Source: Bacteroidales bacterium UBA6828
Lineage (GTDB): Bacteria > Bacteroidota > Bacteroidia > Bacteroidales > Paludibacteraceae
Reading direction: 5' to 3'
DNA: 33,112 bases
Assembly (NCBI GenBank): GCA_002452095.1
Contig: DKEG01000009.1
Span: 1 to 33,112 of the forward strand
In this document: positions 7,980 to 16,280 of the stretch, one piece after another
Position numbering within the stretch: position 1 is the stretch's first letter
Layout of the letters: each line of letters begins with the position of its first letter
Program-made: the position numbers and the translations under genes
The notes under the pieces: generated by a model
What the model saw: only the letters and a program-made list of their open reading frames with translations
Database searches by the model: none
What the model was told of the DNA's origin: nothing

Positions 7980-9716
7980 ATGAAAAAGAATATAGTATAT
8001 ATAATCGCATCGTTGGCTGTGATCTTGTCGGGATGTAACTTTCTTGACCATGAGCCCGATATGCGTGCTACGATTGATACACAAGAGAAGGTGCGTCTGC
8101 TGCTGGTAAGTGCATACCCGTATGGAAATGCCGGACCTATCTGTGAGTTCAGTTCGGATAATATCATCGACAACAATGCGCCTAATGCTACGGGGCACAC
8201 CAATTCGCTCAACCCGTTGGATCAGATGTACAACGAGATTTTCGGTTGGCAACCTGTTGTAAGCAGCGGCTATCAGGATAGTCCGAAATACATCTGGGAT
8301 GCCTACTATAGTGCAGTGGCAACTGCCAACCAGGCACTGAAAGCCATTGCTGAACTGGAAACGCAGGGTATCAATATGGACGCCGAGAAGGGTGAGGCGT
8401 TGCTTTGCCGTGCGTATGCTCATTTTGTACTGGCAAATGTGTTCTGCCAAGCGTGGAAAAATGATGAATTGAGCAAGAATGATTTAGGTATTACCTATAT
8501 GACGGCTCCGGAGACCACCGTTGCTCCTCACTATGAGCGAGGTACACTCTACGAGACCTATCAGCACATAGAGGAAGATTTGGAAGCCGGTCTCAAGTTG
8601 GTTTCAGATGAATACTACAGCGTACCCAAATATCACTTCAATGTGAAGGCTGCGCACGCTTTTGCAGCACGTTTCTATCTCTACAAACGTGAGTATGACA
8701 AGGTGCTGGAGCATGCAGATTATGTATTGGGTACTACCGATGAGACAGTCTTGAGTTCCCTCTACGAAGCAGCGGCGGCGTATGCGTTGAGTGATCCTGA
8801 TAAAGAGTTGTTGCAGTATTGGTCAAATGTCAAATCGGCATCCAATCTGCTTCTCTATACGACTTTGTCGCAGGCATTTTATACTGCCATTACATCGTAT
8901 GGTCGCTACCAACTTAATGGCGATGCGTTTAATGACACTTTCTATAGCGGTGGTCCTTGTTGGAGTTCGCTTTGGCGTGGTTTCCCAATGTGGATGTTCA
9001 GTCAGGAGTATGGTAACTTCAGCGCAAAGTTCCGTGCAATATTCGAATATACCGACAAGGTAAACGGATATGGTTTCTTGCATGGTGTTACGCGTGCGTT
9101 TACTACCAACGAGACTCTGCTCTGCCGTGCAGAAGCAAAAGTGTTTCTCAACGACCAGCAGGGGGCGGTCAATGACTTGCGTCTTTGGGCACAAGGTTAT
9201 CAGGTAAACGGTTGTATGGACACATTGGAGAATGGCAATGTGAACCTCACTTTGGCAAAGATACAGAATTTCTATACTCCGTCCAAGTCTGCAGGTTTGG
9301 TACCTGTGCTGCACAATACGGATATGAGTCCTGACTTTGTGGTTACAGACGCACAGAAACCGCTTATTTGGTGCGTACTCCATTTCCGCCGTATCGAGAC
9401 AATTCATGATGGCTTGCGTTGGCAGGATTTGAAACGTTATGGCATCGAGATTACCCACAAACAGGGTACTACGCCGCTTAAGACTTTGGTTTGGAATGAT
9501 GACCGCCGTGCTATCCAGTTGCCGCAAGAGGTTATCCAAAGCGGTATGGCTGCTAACCCGCGCGAGATACTCGGGGATGATACCAACTCTGGTGGTGTGA
9601 TGGTTCCATTGCAGCCGGGTGCGGATAGTTCGGAACCGCAGAAAACGCCTAATTATCTGCTTACAGCCGGCACACCATCGATGTTTACACCGACTACAAA
9701 CAAGAATAATAACTGA
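7980..9716 (+). CDS. SusD/RagB-family nutrient-binding lipoprotein
   Basis: This 578-residue surface lipoprotein is the lid that captures substrate over the SusC barrel. The lipobox LSGC puts the acylated cysteine at residue 19, and NFLDHEPD follows as in many SusD proteins. The N-terminal part carries the TPR-like helices (YYSAVATANQALKAI, LLCRAYAHFVLANVF). The C-terminal part has the usual LCRAEAKVFLNDQQGAVNDL repeat and RRIETIHDGLRWQDLKRYGI. It lies 44 bases after the receptor gene and has no promoter of its own. Substrate preference cannot be read from the sequence. Confidence 0.95.
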   Translation: MKKNIVYIIASLAVILSGCNFLDHEPDMRATIDTQEKVRLLLVSAYPYGNAGPICEFSSDNIIDNNAPNATGHTNSLNPLDQMYNEIFGWQPVVSSGYQDSPKYIWDAYYSAVATANQALKAIAELETQGINMDAEKGEALLCRAYAHFVLANVFCQAWKNDELSKNDLGITYMTAPETTVAPHYERGTLYETYQHIEEDLEAGLKLVSDEYYSVPKYHFNVKAAHAFAARFYLYKREYDKVLEHADYVLGTTDETVLSSLYEAAAAYALSDPDKELLQYWSNVKSASNLLLYTTLSQAFYTAITSYGRYQLNGDAFNDTFYSGGPCWSSLWRGFPMWMFSQEYGNFSAKFRAIFEYTDKVNGYGFLHGVTRAFTTNETLLCRAEAKVFLNDQQGAVNDLRLWAQGYQVNGCMDTLENGNVNLTLAKIQNFYTPSKSAGLVPVLHNTDMSPDFVVTDAQKPLIWCVLHFRRIETIHDGLRWQDLKRYGIEITHKQGTTPLKTLVWNDDRRAIQLPQEVIQSGMAANPREILGDDTNSGGVMVPLQPGADSSEPQKTPNYLLTAGTPSMFTPTTNKNNN

Positions 9717-9733
9717 TTAAAGGAACAAAACGT

Positions 9734-10636
9734 ATGAAAAAGATATATCAATTTATCCTTCTCGGAGTATTAGCATTAGTTGCAGGACTTGCTGCTTGTA
9801 GTAAGGACGAATTTACGGATACCATTTTTGTGGATAACCCGGTGGACACAACTTCCTATACTTATCAGTTCGATCAATGGCTTAATAAGTATTTTACAGA
9901 ACCGTATAATGTGGAGTTTATCTACAAACTGGATGATAATGGTACGGATATTAGTTACAATATCGTACCGGTGAGCATAGGCAAAGCCGATACGCTGGCA
10001 CACTTGGCACTTTATCTTTGGTATGATGTCTATGACTCGATTGCCGGTAAAGATTTCCTGCCCCTCTATGGTCCGAAGAAACTGAAACTTATCGGTTCTT
10101 CTATGATCAATGCTGCACAGGGAACGGAAAAATTAGGTTACGCCGAGGGTGGTATTCAGATTACTTTGCTAAAAATCAACCTGATGGAGACCGACAATAT
10201 GGATCAACTCAACGAGTATATTTTTAAGACGATGCACCATGAGTTTGGGCATATTCTTCATCAGCAAAAAGCCTATCCTAAGGAGTTTGGTCTGATCAAC
10301 CCGTCGGATTACAACCCATCTCGTTGGCAAGACCGTACCGACAAGGAGGCACGTCAGTTAGGCTTTGTTTCCGCTTATGGGAGTAGCCAGACGCGTGAAG
10401 ATTTTGTAGAGACGATAGCCAACTATATTGTCAAGAGCGATGCTCAATGGCAAGAGGTACTGGATGAGGCTGGACCTAAGGGTGCGGCTATCATCAACCA
10501 AAAATTGGAGATTTGCAAAACGTGGCTTGAGGAGAAATGGGGTATTGACCTTGTGGCTATGCACAACGAGGTACAACGCCGCCAGCAGAATCTCGATTGG
10601 GATATGATTATGAGTCTCGGTTTCCTGGATAAGTAA
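9734..10636 (+). CDS. Substrate-import-associated zinc metallohydrolase lipoprotein
   Basis: This 300-residue lipoprotein (lipobox LAAC, cysteine 22) carries HEFGH at residues 169-173, an HExxH zinc motif in which E170 would be the catalytic base. A glutamate in EDFVETIANYI near residue 222 is a plausible third ligand. It matches my memory of the family described as substrate-import-associated zinc metallohydrolase lipoproteins (putative Mx1-type peptidases), which are typically encoded beside SusC/SusD pairs. It starts only 17 bases after susD. It is probably on the cell surface or in the periplasm, cutting or trimming the imported substrate, possibly a peptide. Proteolytic activity is inferred, not shown. 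Confidence 0.85.
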   Translation: MKKIYQFILLGVLALVAGLAACSKDEFTDTIFVDNPVDTTSYTYQFDQWLNKYFTEPYNVEFIYKLDDNGTDISYNIVPVSIGKADTLAHLALYLWYDVYDSIAGKDFLPLYGPKKLKLIGSSMINAAQGTEKLGYAEGGIQITLLKINLMETDNMDQLNEYIFKTMHHEFGHILHQQKAYPKEFGLINPSDYNPSRWQDRTDKEARQLGFVSAYGSSQTREDFVETIANYIVKSDAQWQEVLDEAGPKGAAIINQKLEICKTWLEEKWGIDLVAMHNEVQRRQQNLDWDMIMSLGFLDK

Positions 10637-10674
10637 GTTCGGATTGTAGGACAAACAAAATAAGATACAGTTTT

Positions 10675-11991
10675 ATGAAAACGAAATATATTGCAATAGC
10701 CGTATTGGCTCTGACCACGCTCGTTGCCTGCAACCGTGATGAGGACAGCCTGTTCGAAAAATCCGCTGCACAACGTGCGCAGGAGGCCATTACCAATGCA
10801 CAGACTATTTTACCGGCACCGGAGAACGGTTGGGAAATGGTTTATTTCCCCAATAAGGAAGATATGTCCTCTTCGCACGGATATATTCTGATTGTCAAGT
10901 TTTCTGCTGATGGCAGTGTGAGTGTTACGGCAAAGAACAATCTTACTACCAACAATGAGATTGTAACAGATGCGGAAAGCACTTGGAAACTGATCAGTGA
11001 TTATGGACCACTGCTTTCGTTTGATACGTATAATAAAGTGTTGCATGCTTGGTCTGACCCTCAAAGCGATGGTGATGGCTATTTGGGAGACTATGAGTTC
11101 CTTATACTGAAAGCAACTCCCGAATTGGTGGTATTGAAAGGCAAAAAACATAGTGCATATAGTGTATTGCGCCCAATGAAAACGGCTGATGTTGCTGCGC
11201 ACTATGCGGCTTGCGAGAAAATGCAGTCGGATTTGTTTGGTAACGGAAACATTGTAACTCTCCAACAAGGTAATAAAGCCTACACGCTGTATAATGGTGC
11301 AAGCGGCATATTCCGAATGGAGGACTTGGGCGAAGCATTGGACTTGGAAACTGCAGAGTATTTCCCGATGTGTGCTACAGCAGATGGTATTGTTGTTAGT
11401 TACGGATTCGGCGATAATACCAACGAACGTATTTATACCTACACCAATAACCAGTTGGTAGGCGAAAGCGGCAGCATTATTGGTGCGGGAAATATGAATC
11501 AATCATTTGCAGCCTATATCAGTGATAGCAAAGGTTGGTCGGCAGATATGAATTTGACGACCGGTGATGTGCTTGCCAAAGTAAACGCCTTTGTTGCCGA
11601 CTTGCAAACGATTTCTAAAGACAAGACCAAAGCAGCGGTTAATAGTTTGATGATTGGCTATTCTTCGTCTGCCAATATGTACCAAGGTGCATATTATGTG
11701 CGTGTTCGTTTCCAATACAAGGATGGCAGCAAGACCAAAACAGAGAATGCCGATTTTGAGGTAACTTTGACCACCTCGGATAGCAATGTGGAAATAACCT
11801 ATGTACAGCCAATGACAGATAATGCTAAAGCATGGGCGAATGCGGCACCAAGTATTGCTGAACTGGCAAAGATGCTTTGCGGTACGTTTACTGCTACTCC
11901 TGCTGCAGGGCATGAGTTTAATGCGGCTATGGGCTTGAACCTCAACGGTAATAACTCGCAGTTCTATTTGAAGAGTGCTACCATGCGATAA
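10675..11991 (+). CDS. DUF4302-family lipoprotein
   Basis: This 438-residue protein has a clear lipobox (LVAC, cysteine 19) and then a mainly beta-strand sequence. The N-terminal segment with the motif ILPAPENGWEMVYFP (about residues 43-57) and the later TWKLISDYGPLLSFDTYN and GDYEFLILK stretches resemble DUF4302 proteins, which accompany SusC/SusD and HExxH-lipoprotein genes in Bacteroidetes. No catalytic residues are recognisable, so it may be a surface-exposed binding partner of the transporter. It follows the metallohydrolase gene by 38 bases. The family assignment is from memory of the motif pattern. Confidence 0.75.
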   Translation: MKTKYIAIAVLALTTLVACNRDEDSLFEKSAAQRAQEAITNAQTILPAPENGWEMVYFPNKEDMSSSHGYILIVKFSADGSVSVTAKNNLTTNNEIVTDAESTWKLISDYGPLLSFDTYNKVLHAWSDPQSDGDGYLGDYEFLILKATPELVVLKGKKHSAYSVLRPMKTADVAAHYAACEKMQSDLFGNGNIVTLQQGNKAYTLYNGASGIFRMEDLGEALDLETAEYFPMCATADGIVVSYGFGDNTNERIYTYTNNQLVGESGSIIGAGNMNQSFAAYISDSKGWSADMNLTTGDVLAKVNAFVADLQTISKDKTKAAVNSLMIGYSSSANMYQGAYYVRVRFQYKDGSKTKTENADFEVTLTTSDSNVEITYVQPMTDNAKAWANAAPSIAELAKMLCGTFTATPAAGHEFNAAMGLNLNGNNSQFYLKSATMR

Positions 11992-12080
11992 TAGGTGCTG
12001 CTTATAGTAAAAAATGTTATTATGTAAAAACCAAAGGATGAGAATCCTTGCTTATTTATAAACAATAAATAGAAAAGAGT

Positions 12081-13682
12081 ATGAAAAAGATTTCACTTTT
12101 CGTATGTGCTATTAGTTTGGCAACATTTGCCACAGCACAAGTAGCAGTTCAGAATGTAAACGAATTGCGCACACCTACTCAACGAAAAATAAATTTCGTA
12201 GATGTAGAACAGAATCAGCCTATGGCTTTTGAGCCTTTTAATGCTGAAAGTGTAGCGAAGCAGAAAGCCGCAGCAGTAGAGTACTATGCTTCGGACTATT
12301 ACTATACTGATGGTATGATGCATGCAGGTGTAGCTTCTAATTTCTATGGTTGGGCACCAATGATTCTGTTGCCCTATCAGGATGAGGTGGTATGGAATAA
12401 TGCTTTAGGTGCTACCGATTGGATGGTTAACAAACAAACTTATGCTACAGGTACAGATTCTTATACGGCAAATTATGGGGTGAATGGGGTGTATTATCTG
12501 CCTCAAACAAAAGCACACACTCTTACATTTGAGATTGATACAGTAGCCCACAGAGATACGACAGTTAATATCTCCGGTTATATATATGCAGAAGGTGAGG
12601 AGGATCAATTCTTGACGGTTGCATATCATGGTGATGAAAATATTGTGATGACTCTGTGTGGTATGTACACTGATACGATCAATGGTGGTGATGGCAATGA
12701 CTTTTATCGTATTGGTGCAGGCGATGCTGGTTCTTATTCATATGGAACAGGTTTGACGGTTTCTGCAGGAAAGACTGCTGATACTCTTGGTGTAATTGTC
12801 CGCAACCTTGGTGTTATGAAAATAGAGCAGATTAACATTCCTGTGTATAATGCAAGTAAAAGTACTGCTGCTATTATTCCTACCAACGGAAGTGTTAAAC
12901 TTACTATCTATGCTGCGGATCTGCTGCAAGGTGCTATTTATACTAATGATATCCTTGCAGAGACTACCATTACTGCAAATGATATGGTAGTAGTTAATAG
13001 TCAGGGTGTCGCAACTTTGGTTGCTAAGTTCTATGAAACCAATATCTTAGGGGTTGAGAATCAAGTTCCTGTTGTGATTGATGGCGATTTCTATGTAGAA
13101 CTGACCAATTTCAACGAGACTAAGTGCGATTTTGGTATCTATAGTGACTATTATACTCCGGGTGGTACAACTTTATTCCGTGTTGGTGGCGAATATACCA
13201 CTCTTTGGCAAGGTGGTGGTAGCAACCTGGCTATTGGTTTTGATGCTTATTATCCTACTCTGTTCAATGATACAACTGCTAATACATTGAACGTGTCTTT
13301 GGCAGGCGGTGTCGCTACGTATGAAAATGGTCAGGACTATGTGATGATGTGGACCAACGTACACCCTGCTACAGGTTGGGAGATTGATGCACCGGATTGG
13401 ATGGAGTATGCCATGGATACCACATATCTTACTAAGTATGGTATGGTTGCTGTACAAATTACTGCAGAGGCTTATACGGATGGTGCAGGTCGTGAGGGTG
13501 AGTTTGTTATTACTGCCGATGATGCCGTTGAGTACACCATTGTTGTAAAACAAGGTACGGTTACGGCTATTGACCAGACCAAATATCTGTTTGACAACAA
13601 GCGTTACAACCTGCTGGGTATTGAGGTGGATGAGAACTACAAGGGTGTGGTAATCCGCAACGGTGAAAAATTCATCCAATAA
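12081..13682 (+). CDS. Secreted BACON-like repeat protein with a degenerate sorting-type tail
   Basis: I do not recognise the whole protein. The 533 residues begin with a signal peptide (MKKISLFVCAISLATFATAQ) without a lipobox. The central part is beta-rich and aromatic. Residues from about 410 to 500 look like a BACON-type domain (WEIDAPDWM, then VQITAEAYTDGAGREGEF and YTIVVKQG). Such domains often bind glycans or act as spacers. The last ~30 residues, with YNLLGIEVDENYKG and VVIRNGEKFIQ, resemble the short C-terminal tails of many Bacteroidales secreted proteins, reminiscent of type IX secretion signals. It is the last gene of the operon, 89 bases after the DUF4302 gene, and the strong terminator follows. 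Confidence 0.7.
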   Translation: MKKISLFVCAISLATFATAQVAVQNVNELRTPTQRKINFVDVEQNQPMAFEPFNAESVAKQKAAAVEYYASDYYYTDGMMHAGVASNFYGWAPMILLPYQDEVVWNNALGATDWMVNKQTYATGTDSYTANYGVNGVYYLPQTKAHTLTFEIDTVAHRDTTVNISGYIYAEGEEDQFLTVAYHGDENIVMTLCGMYTDTINGGDGNDFYRIGAGDAGSYSYGTGLTVSAGKTADTLGVIVRNLGVMKIEQINIPVYNASKSTAAIIPTNGSVKLTIYAADLLQGAIYTNDILAETTITANDMVVVNSQGVATLVAKFYETNILGVENQVPVVIDGDFYVELTNFNETKCDFGIYSDYYTPGGTTLFRVGGEYTTLWQGGGSNLAIGFDAYYPTLFNDTTANTLNVSLAGGVATYENGQDYVMMWTNVHPATGWEIDAPDWMEYAMDTTYLTKYGMVAVQITAEAYTDGAGREGEFVITADDAVEYTIVVKQGTVTAIDQTKYLFDNKRYNLLGIEVDENYKGVVIRNGEKFIQ

Positions 13683-13700
13683 GACCGGTACTGAATAGGG

Positions 13701-13735
13701 AGTGAGCCGTTGCATTTGCGGTGCGGCTGACTCAC
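13701..13735 (+). other. Imperfect hairpin downstream of the operon's last gene
   Basis: GTGAG (13702-13706) with CTCAC (13731-13735) and inner CCG/CGG pairs form an imperfect stem just before the main terminator. It may help 3'-end stability. Confidence 0.4.
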
Positions 13736-13740
13736 ACAAT

Positions 13741-13782
13741 AAAAGAAAGACTATCCTCTATCCTGAGGGTGGTCTTTCTTTT
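13741..13782. terminator. Strong terminator of the SusC/SusD operon
   Basis: AAAAGAAAGACTATCCTC pairs over 18 bp with GAGGGTGGTCTTTCTTTT (two G-T wobbles) around a six-base loop TATCCT. The stem ends in a U-rich arm followed by ATTTT. It closes the accessory operon just before the tyrS promoter. Confidence 0.85.
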
Positions 13783-13784
13783 AT

Positions 13785-13815
13785 TTTGATATATAAGAAA
13801 AAAGTCGTACCTTTG
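13785..13815 (+). promoter_or_regulatory. Promoter of tyrS
   Basis: TTTG (13785-13788), 19 bases, then TACCTTTG (13808-13815). Transcription would start near 13822, leaving a leader of about 24 bases, too short for a T-box-like control element. Confidence 0.8.
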
Positions 13816-13845
13816 CGGATTAATCACTATATATAATATGAATCG

Positions 13846-15141
13846 ATGAAGAATTTTGTAGAAGAACTACGATGGAGGGGCATGCTTCAGGACATTATGC
13901 CCGGGACAGAGGAACAACTCAATAAAGAGGTTACTGCGGCTTATGTGGGTATTGACCCGACGGCAGACAGTCTGCATATCGGGCACCTGTGCGGTATTAT
14001 GATGCTGCGCCACTTGCAACGCTGCGGACACAAACCTATCGCCCTTATCGGCGGTGCAACGGGTATGATCGGCGACCCGAGCGGCAAGTCGGCAGAGCGC
14101 AACCTGCTTGATGAGCCGACTCTGCGCCACAACCAGGAGTGCATCCAACGCCAGTTGGAAAAATTCCTTGATTTCCATTCTACGGCACCCAATGCGGCAG
14201 AACTGGTAAACAACTACGACTGGATGAAGGATTACACGTTCCTTGATTTTGCACGCAACGTGGGCAAACTCATTACGGTGAACTATATGATGGCGAAGGA
14301 CTCGGTGAAGAAACGCTTCAACGGCGAGTTCTCGCAGGGTATGTCGTTCACAGAGTTTACCTACCAACTATTGCAGGGTTACGATTACGTATATCTCAAC
14401 AAGCACAAAGGCTGCAAACTGCAGATGGGCGGCAGCGACCAATGGGGCAATATCACCACCGGTACCGAACTCATCAAGAAGATGGGCGGCGGCGAGGCGT
14501 ATGCCCTCACTTGTCCGCTGATTACCAAAGCCGACGGCGGTAAGTTCGGCAAGACCGAGAGCGGTAATATCTGGCTTGACCGCCGCTACACATCGCCGTA
14601 TAAGTTTTATCAATTTTGGATGAATGTAGGCGACGAAGATGCGAAACGCTATATCAAAATCTTTACTTCGCTTGAAAAAGCGGAGATTGACGCCCTTATT
14701 GCCGAGCACGAGCAGGCACCGCACCTGCGCACGTTGCAGAAACGTCTGGCAAAAGAGGTTACGATAATGGTGCATAGCGAGGAGGACTATAATGCCGCTG
14801 TAGAGGCAAGCAATATCCTCTTTGGCAACGCCACGGCAGAGGCTCTGCACAAGTTGGACGAAGAGACTTTCCTGCAGGTGTTTGACGGCGTAACGCAGTT
14901 TGAGGTGAGCCGCGACGAACTGGCTGCAGGTATTGCACCGCTGGATCTGTTGGCAGAGAAAACCGCTATATTCCCCAGTAAGGGCGAGGCACGCAAGATG
15001 ATACAGGCAAACGGTTTCTCGATGAACAAAGAGAAACTGACCGACCCGCAAACGCCTATCACCACTGCGGCATTGCTCAACGACAAGTATATCGTGTTCC
15101 AAAAAGGCAAGAAAAACTACTATATGGTAGTGGCAAAATAG
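13846..15141 (+). CDS. tyrS: Tyrosine--tRNA ligase
   Basis: This 431-residue class I aminoacyl-tRNA synthetase charges tRNA-Tyr in the cytosol. The HIGH motif is at residues 44-47 (LHIGHLCG), and the KMSKS equivalent is KFGKT at 233-237, a normal variant of the bacterial TyrS subfamily. GGSDQWGNI, which contacts tyrosine and the tRNA, lies between them. A C-terminal S4-like RNA-binding domain is visible around SKGEARKMIQANGFSMN. Length is normal. It is a single-gene unit with its own promoter and a terminator hairpin after the stop. Confidence 0.97.
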   Translation: MKNFVEELRWRGMLQDIMPGTEEQLNKEVTAAYVGIDPTADSLHIGHLCGIMMLRHLQRCGHKPIALIGGATGMIGDPSGKSAERNLLDEPTLRHNQECIQRQLEKFLDFHSTAPNAAELVNNYDWMKDYTFLDFARNVGKLITVNYMMAKDSVKKRFNGEFSQGMSFTEFTYQLLQGYDYVYLNKHKGCKLQMGGSDQWGNITTGTELIKKMGGGEAYALTCPLITKADGGKFGKTESGNIWLDRRYTSPYKFYQFWMNVGDEDAKRYIKIFTSLEKAEIDALIAEHEQAPHLRTLQKRLAKEVTIMVHSEEDYNAAVEASNILFGNATAEALHKLDEETFLQVFDGVTQFEVSRDELAAGIAPLDLLAEKTAIFPSKGEARKMIQANGFSMNKEKLTDPQTPITTAALLNDKYIVFQKGKKNYYMVVAK

Positions 15142-15148
15142 TGTTTAT

Positions 15149-15204
15149 GGAACATTAATTATCGTGTAATTAGACGTTAATTATGTTTTAGGAACATATA
15201 ATTA
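15149..15204 (+). repeat. 56-bp AT-rich intergenic repeat, copy 2
   Basis: It begins GGAACATTAATTATCG just after the tyrS stop and ends GGAACATATAATTA. It matches the minus strand of 1261-1316 nearly base for base, apart from a one-base shift at the left end and scattered changes. Confidence 0.7.
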
Positions 15205-15223
15205 ACCATTAAATTCTGAGTAT

Positions 15224-15260
15224 AAGGAGGCTGTCTGACAAGTGCAGGCAGTCTCCTTTT
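15224..15260 (+). terminator. Terminator of tyrS (GACTGTCTGACAA family, copy 1)
   Basis: AAGGAGGCTGTCTG pairs over 14 bp (two wobbles) with CAGGCAGTCTCCTT around ACAAGTG, followed by TT. Related stem-loops are at 15431-15468 and 33035-33070. Confidence 0.8.
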
Positions 15261-15297
15261 CTGTATATCCTATCTCTGTATCTTTATGCTATATGGT

Positions 15298-15340
15298 GTA
15301 TGTGATTCGTATGTGATTCGTATGTGATTGGTATGTGATT
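15298..15340 (+). repeat. 11-bp tandem repeat, about four units
   Basis: GTATGTGATTC, GTATGTGATTC, GTATGTGATTG and GTATGTGATT follow directly on each other in the gap 15142-15489. The rest of that gap holds the AT-rich repeat, two terminators and no visible gene. Confidence 0.85.
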
Positions 15341-15430
15341 AAGCGGTTTTTGATTGGTTTATAGTGAGTTATGTGTATGTTTTTTTTGCTTGACGGATAT
15401 AACTGTCTCACAAGCAGTGGATTACACAAA

Positions 15431-15468
15431 CAAGAGACTGTCCGACTTAGTTGTCAGACAGTCTCTTG
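15431..15468. terminator. Terminator of trmD (same hairpin family, copy 2)
   Basis: CAAGAGACTGTC pairs perfectly over 12 bp with GACAGTCTCTTG. Read on the minus strand it contains GACTGTCTGACAA as in the tyrS terminator. T-rich flanks on both sides allow bidirectional action between the convergent tyrS and trmD genes. Confidence 0.75.
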
Positions 15469-15489
15469 TTGTTGTGTAGGTGAGTACGT

Positions 15490-16170
15490 TTATTCTTCGT
15501 CCAAGAGGTCGGGGCGGCGTTCGCGGGTATGGCGGAGGGCTTCCTCGTAGAGCCAGTCCTCTATCTTCGCCTGGTTGCCCGAGAGGAGGATATCGGGGAC
15601 GCGCCAGCCTTTGTATTCCGCGGGGCGGGTATAAACGCCCGGTTCGAGCAGACCGTCCTGGAAAGAGTCGTTGAGCGCACTCTCCACGTCGCCGAGCGCC
15701 CCCGGGAGAAGACGCACAATGGCATCGGTCATGATAGCGGCAGGCATTTCGCCGCCCGTCAGTACGAAATCACCGATGGTATATTCTTTGGTAATCAAGT
15801 GGTCGCGTACACGCTGATCGACCCCCTTGTAGTGCCCGCAGAGAATGATGATATTCTCTTTGAGCGAGAGTTTGTTCGCCTCCTGCTGCGTAAAACGTTC
15901 CCCGTCAGGGGCGGTGAAGATAATCTCGTCGTAGTGGCGTTCGGAGGTCAGCCGGGTGATGATCCGGTCGATGGGTTCAATCTGCAGCACCATACCCGCT
16001 CCGAAACCGAAAGCGTAGTCGTCGATCTTGCGGTGTTTGTCGAGCGTATAGTCGCGCAGGTTGTGTACGTAGATTTCCGCCAGACCTTTGTCTTTGGCAC
16101 GCTGCACAATGGAGTGGTTGAGCGGGGACTCCAACAACTCGGGGCAAGCGGATATGATGTCGATACGCAT
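15490..16170 (-). CDS. trmD: tRNA (guanine-N1-)-methyltransferase
   Basis: This 226-residue SPOUT-class enzyme methylates G37 at N1 in tRNAs that read CNN codons and prevents frameshifting. It shows FGFGAGMVLQ in the N-terminal part and, in the trefoil-knot region that binds S-adenosylmethionine, ILCGHYKGVDQRV and IGDFVLTGGEMPA. The C-terminal part has LLEPGVYTRPAEYKGWRVPDIL. Length is normal. It is not in the rpsP-rimM-trmD-rplS arrangement common elsewhere and instead lies downstream of yidD. The 110 bases before it are filled with ATTATGAATT-type repeats and no clear promoter was found. Confidence 0.96.
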   Translation of the reverse strand: MRIDIISACPELLESPLNHSIVQRAKDKGLAEIYVHNLRDYTLDKHRKIDDYAFGFGAGMVLQIEPIDRIITRLTSERHYDEIIFTAPDGERFTQQEANKLSLKENIIILCGHYKGVDQRVRDHLITKEYTIGDFVLTGGEMPAAIMTDAIVRLLPGALGDVESALNDSFQDGLLEPGVYTRPAEYKGWRVPDILLSGNQAKIEDWLYEEALRHTRERRPDLLDEE

Positions 16171-16175
16171 AGGAT

Positions 16176-16207
16176 AATTAGGAATTAGGAATTAGGAATT
16201 ATGAATT
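16176..16207 (+). repeat. AATTAGGAATTAGGAATTATGAATT short repeats upstream of trmD
   Basis: Near-tandem 8-bp units of (GAATTAG/GAATTATG) type. They are the inverse of the block at 16250-16280, with which they could form a long imperfect stem around the 43 bases between them. Confidence 0.6.
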
Positions 16208-16249
16208 AAATGCAAAGTTGGTGCCTTCTGAATAATCTAACCACCTTAT

Positions 16250-16280
16250 TCTTAATTCATCATTCATAATTCATCATTAT
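16250..16280 (-). repeat. ATTATGAATTA-type short repeats downstream of yidD
   Basis: Inverse-oriented units TTCATCATTCATAATTCATCATT follow the yidD stop. Together with 16176-16207 they make up most of the yidD-trmD spacer. Confidence 0.55.

Noticed and set aside
12036..12062. AAGGAT-GAGA-ATCCTT hairpin before the last operon gene as a terminator
   Set aside because: The stem is only 6 bp, no T-tract follows and no new promoter is seen, so I treat the five genes as one operon. A weak attenuator remains possible.
13816..13845. T-box or other tRNA-sensing leader before tyrS
   Set aside because: The predicted leader is only about 24 bases, too short for any such element.
15298..15340. Possible CRISPR array
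   Set aside because: The units are 11 bases and contiguous, with no spacers; no cas gene is in the window. The other repeats are also irregularly placed.
15529..16188. 219-codon plus-strand frame across trmD
   Set aside because: trmD on the other strand is unambiguous and the plus-strand translation shows no known motif.
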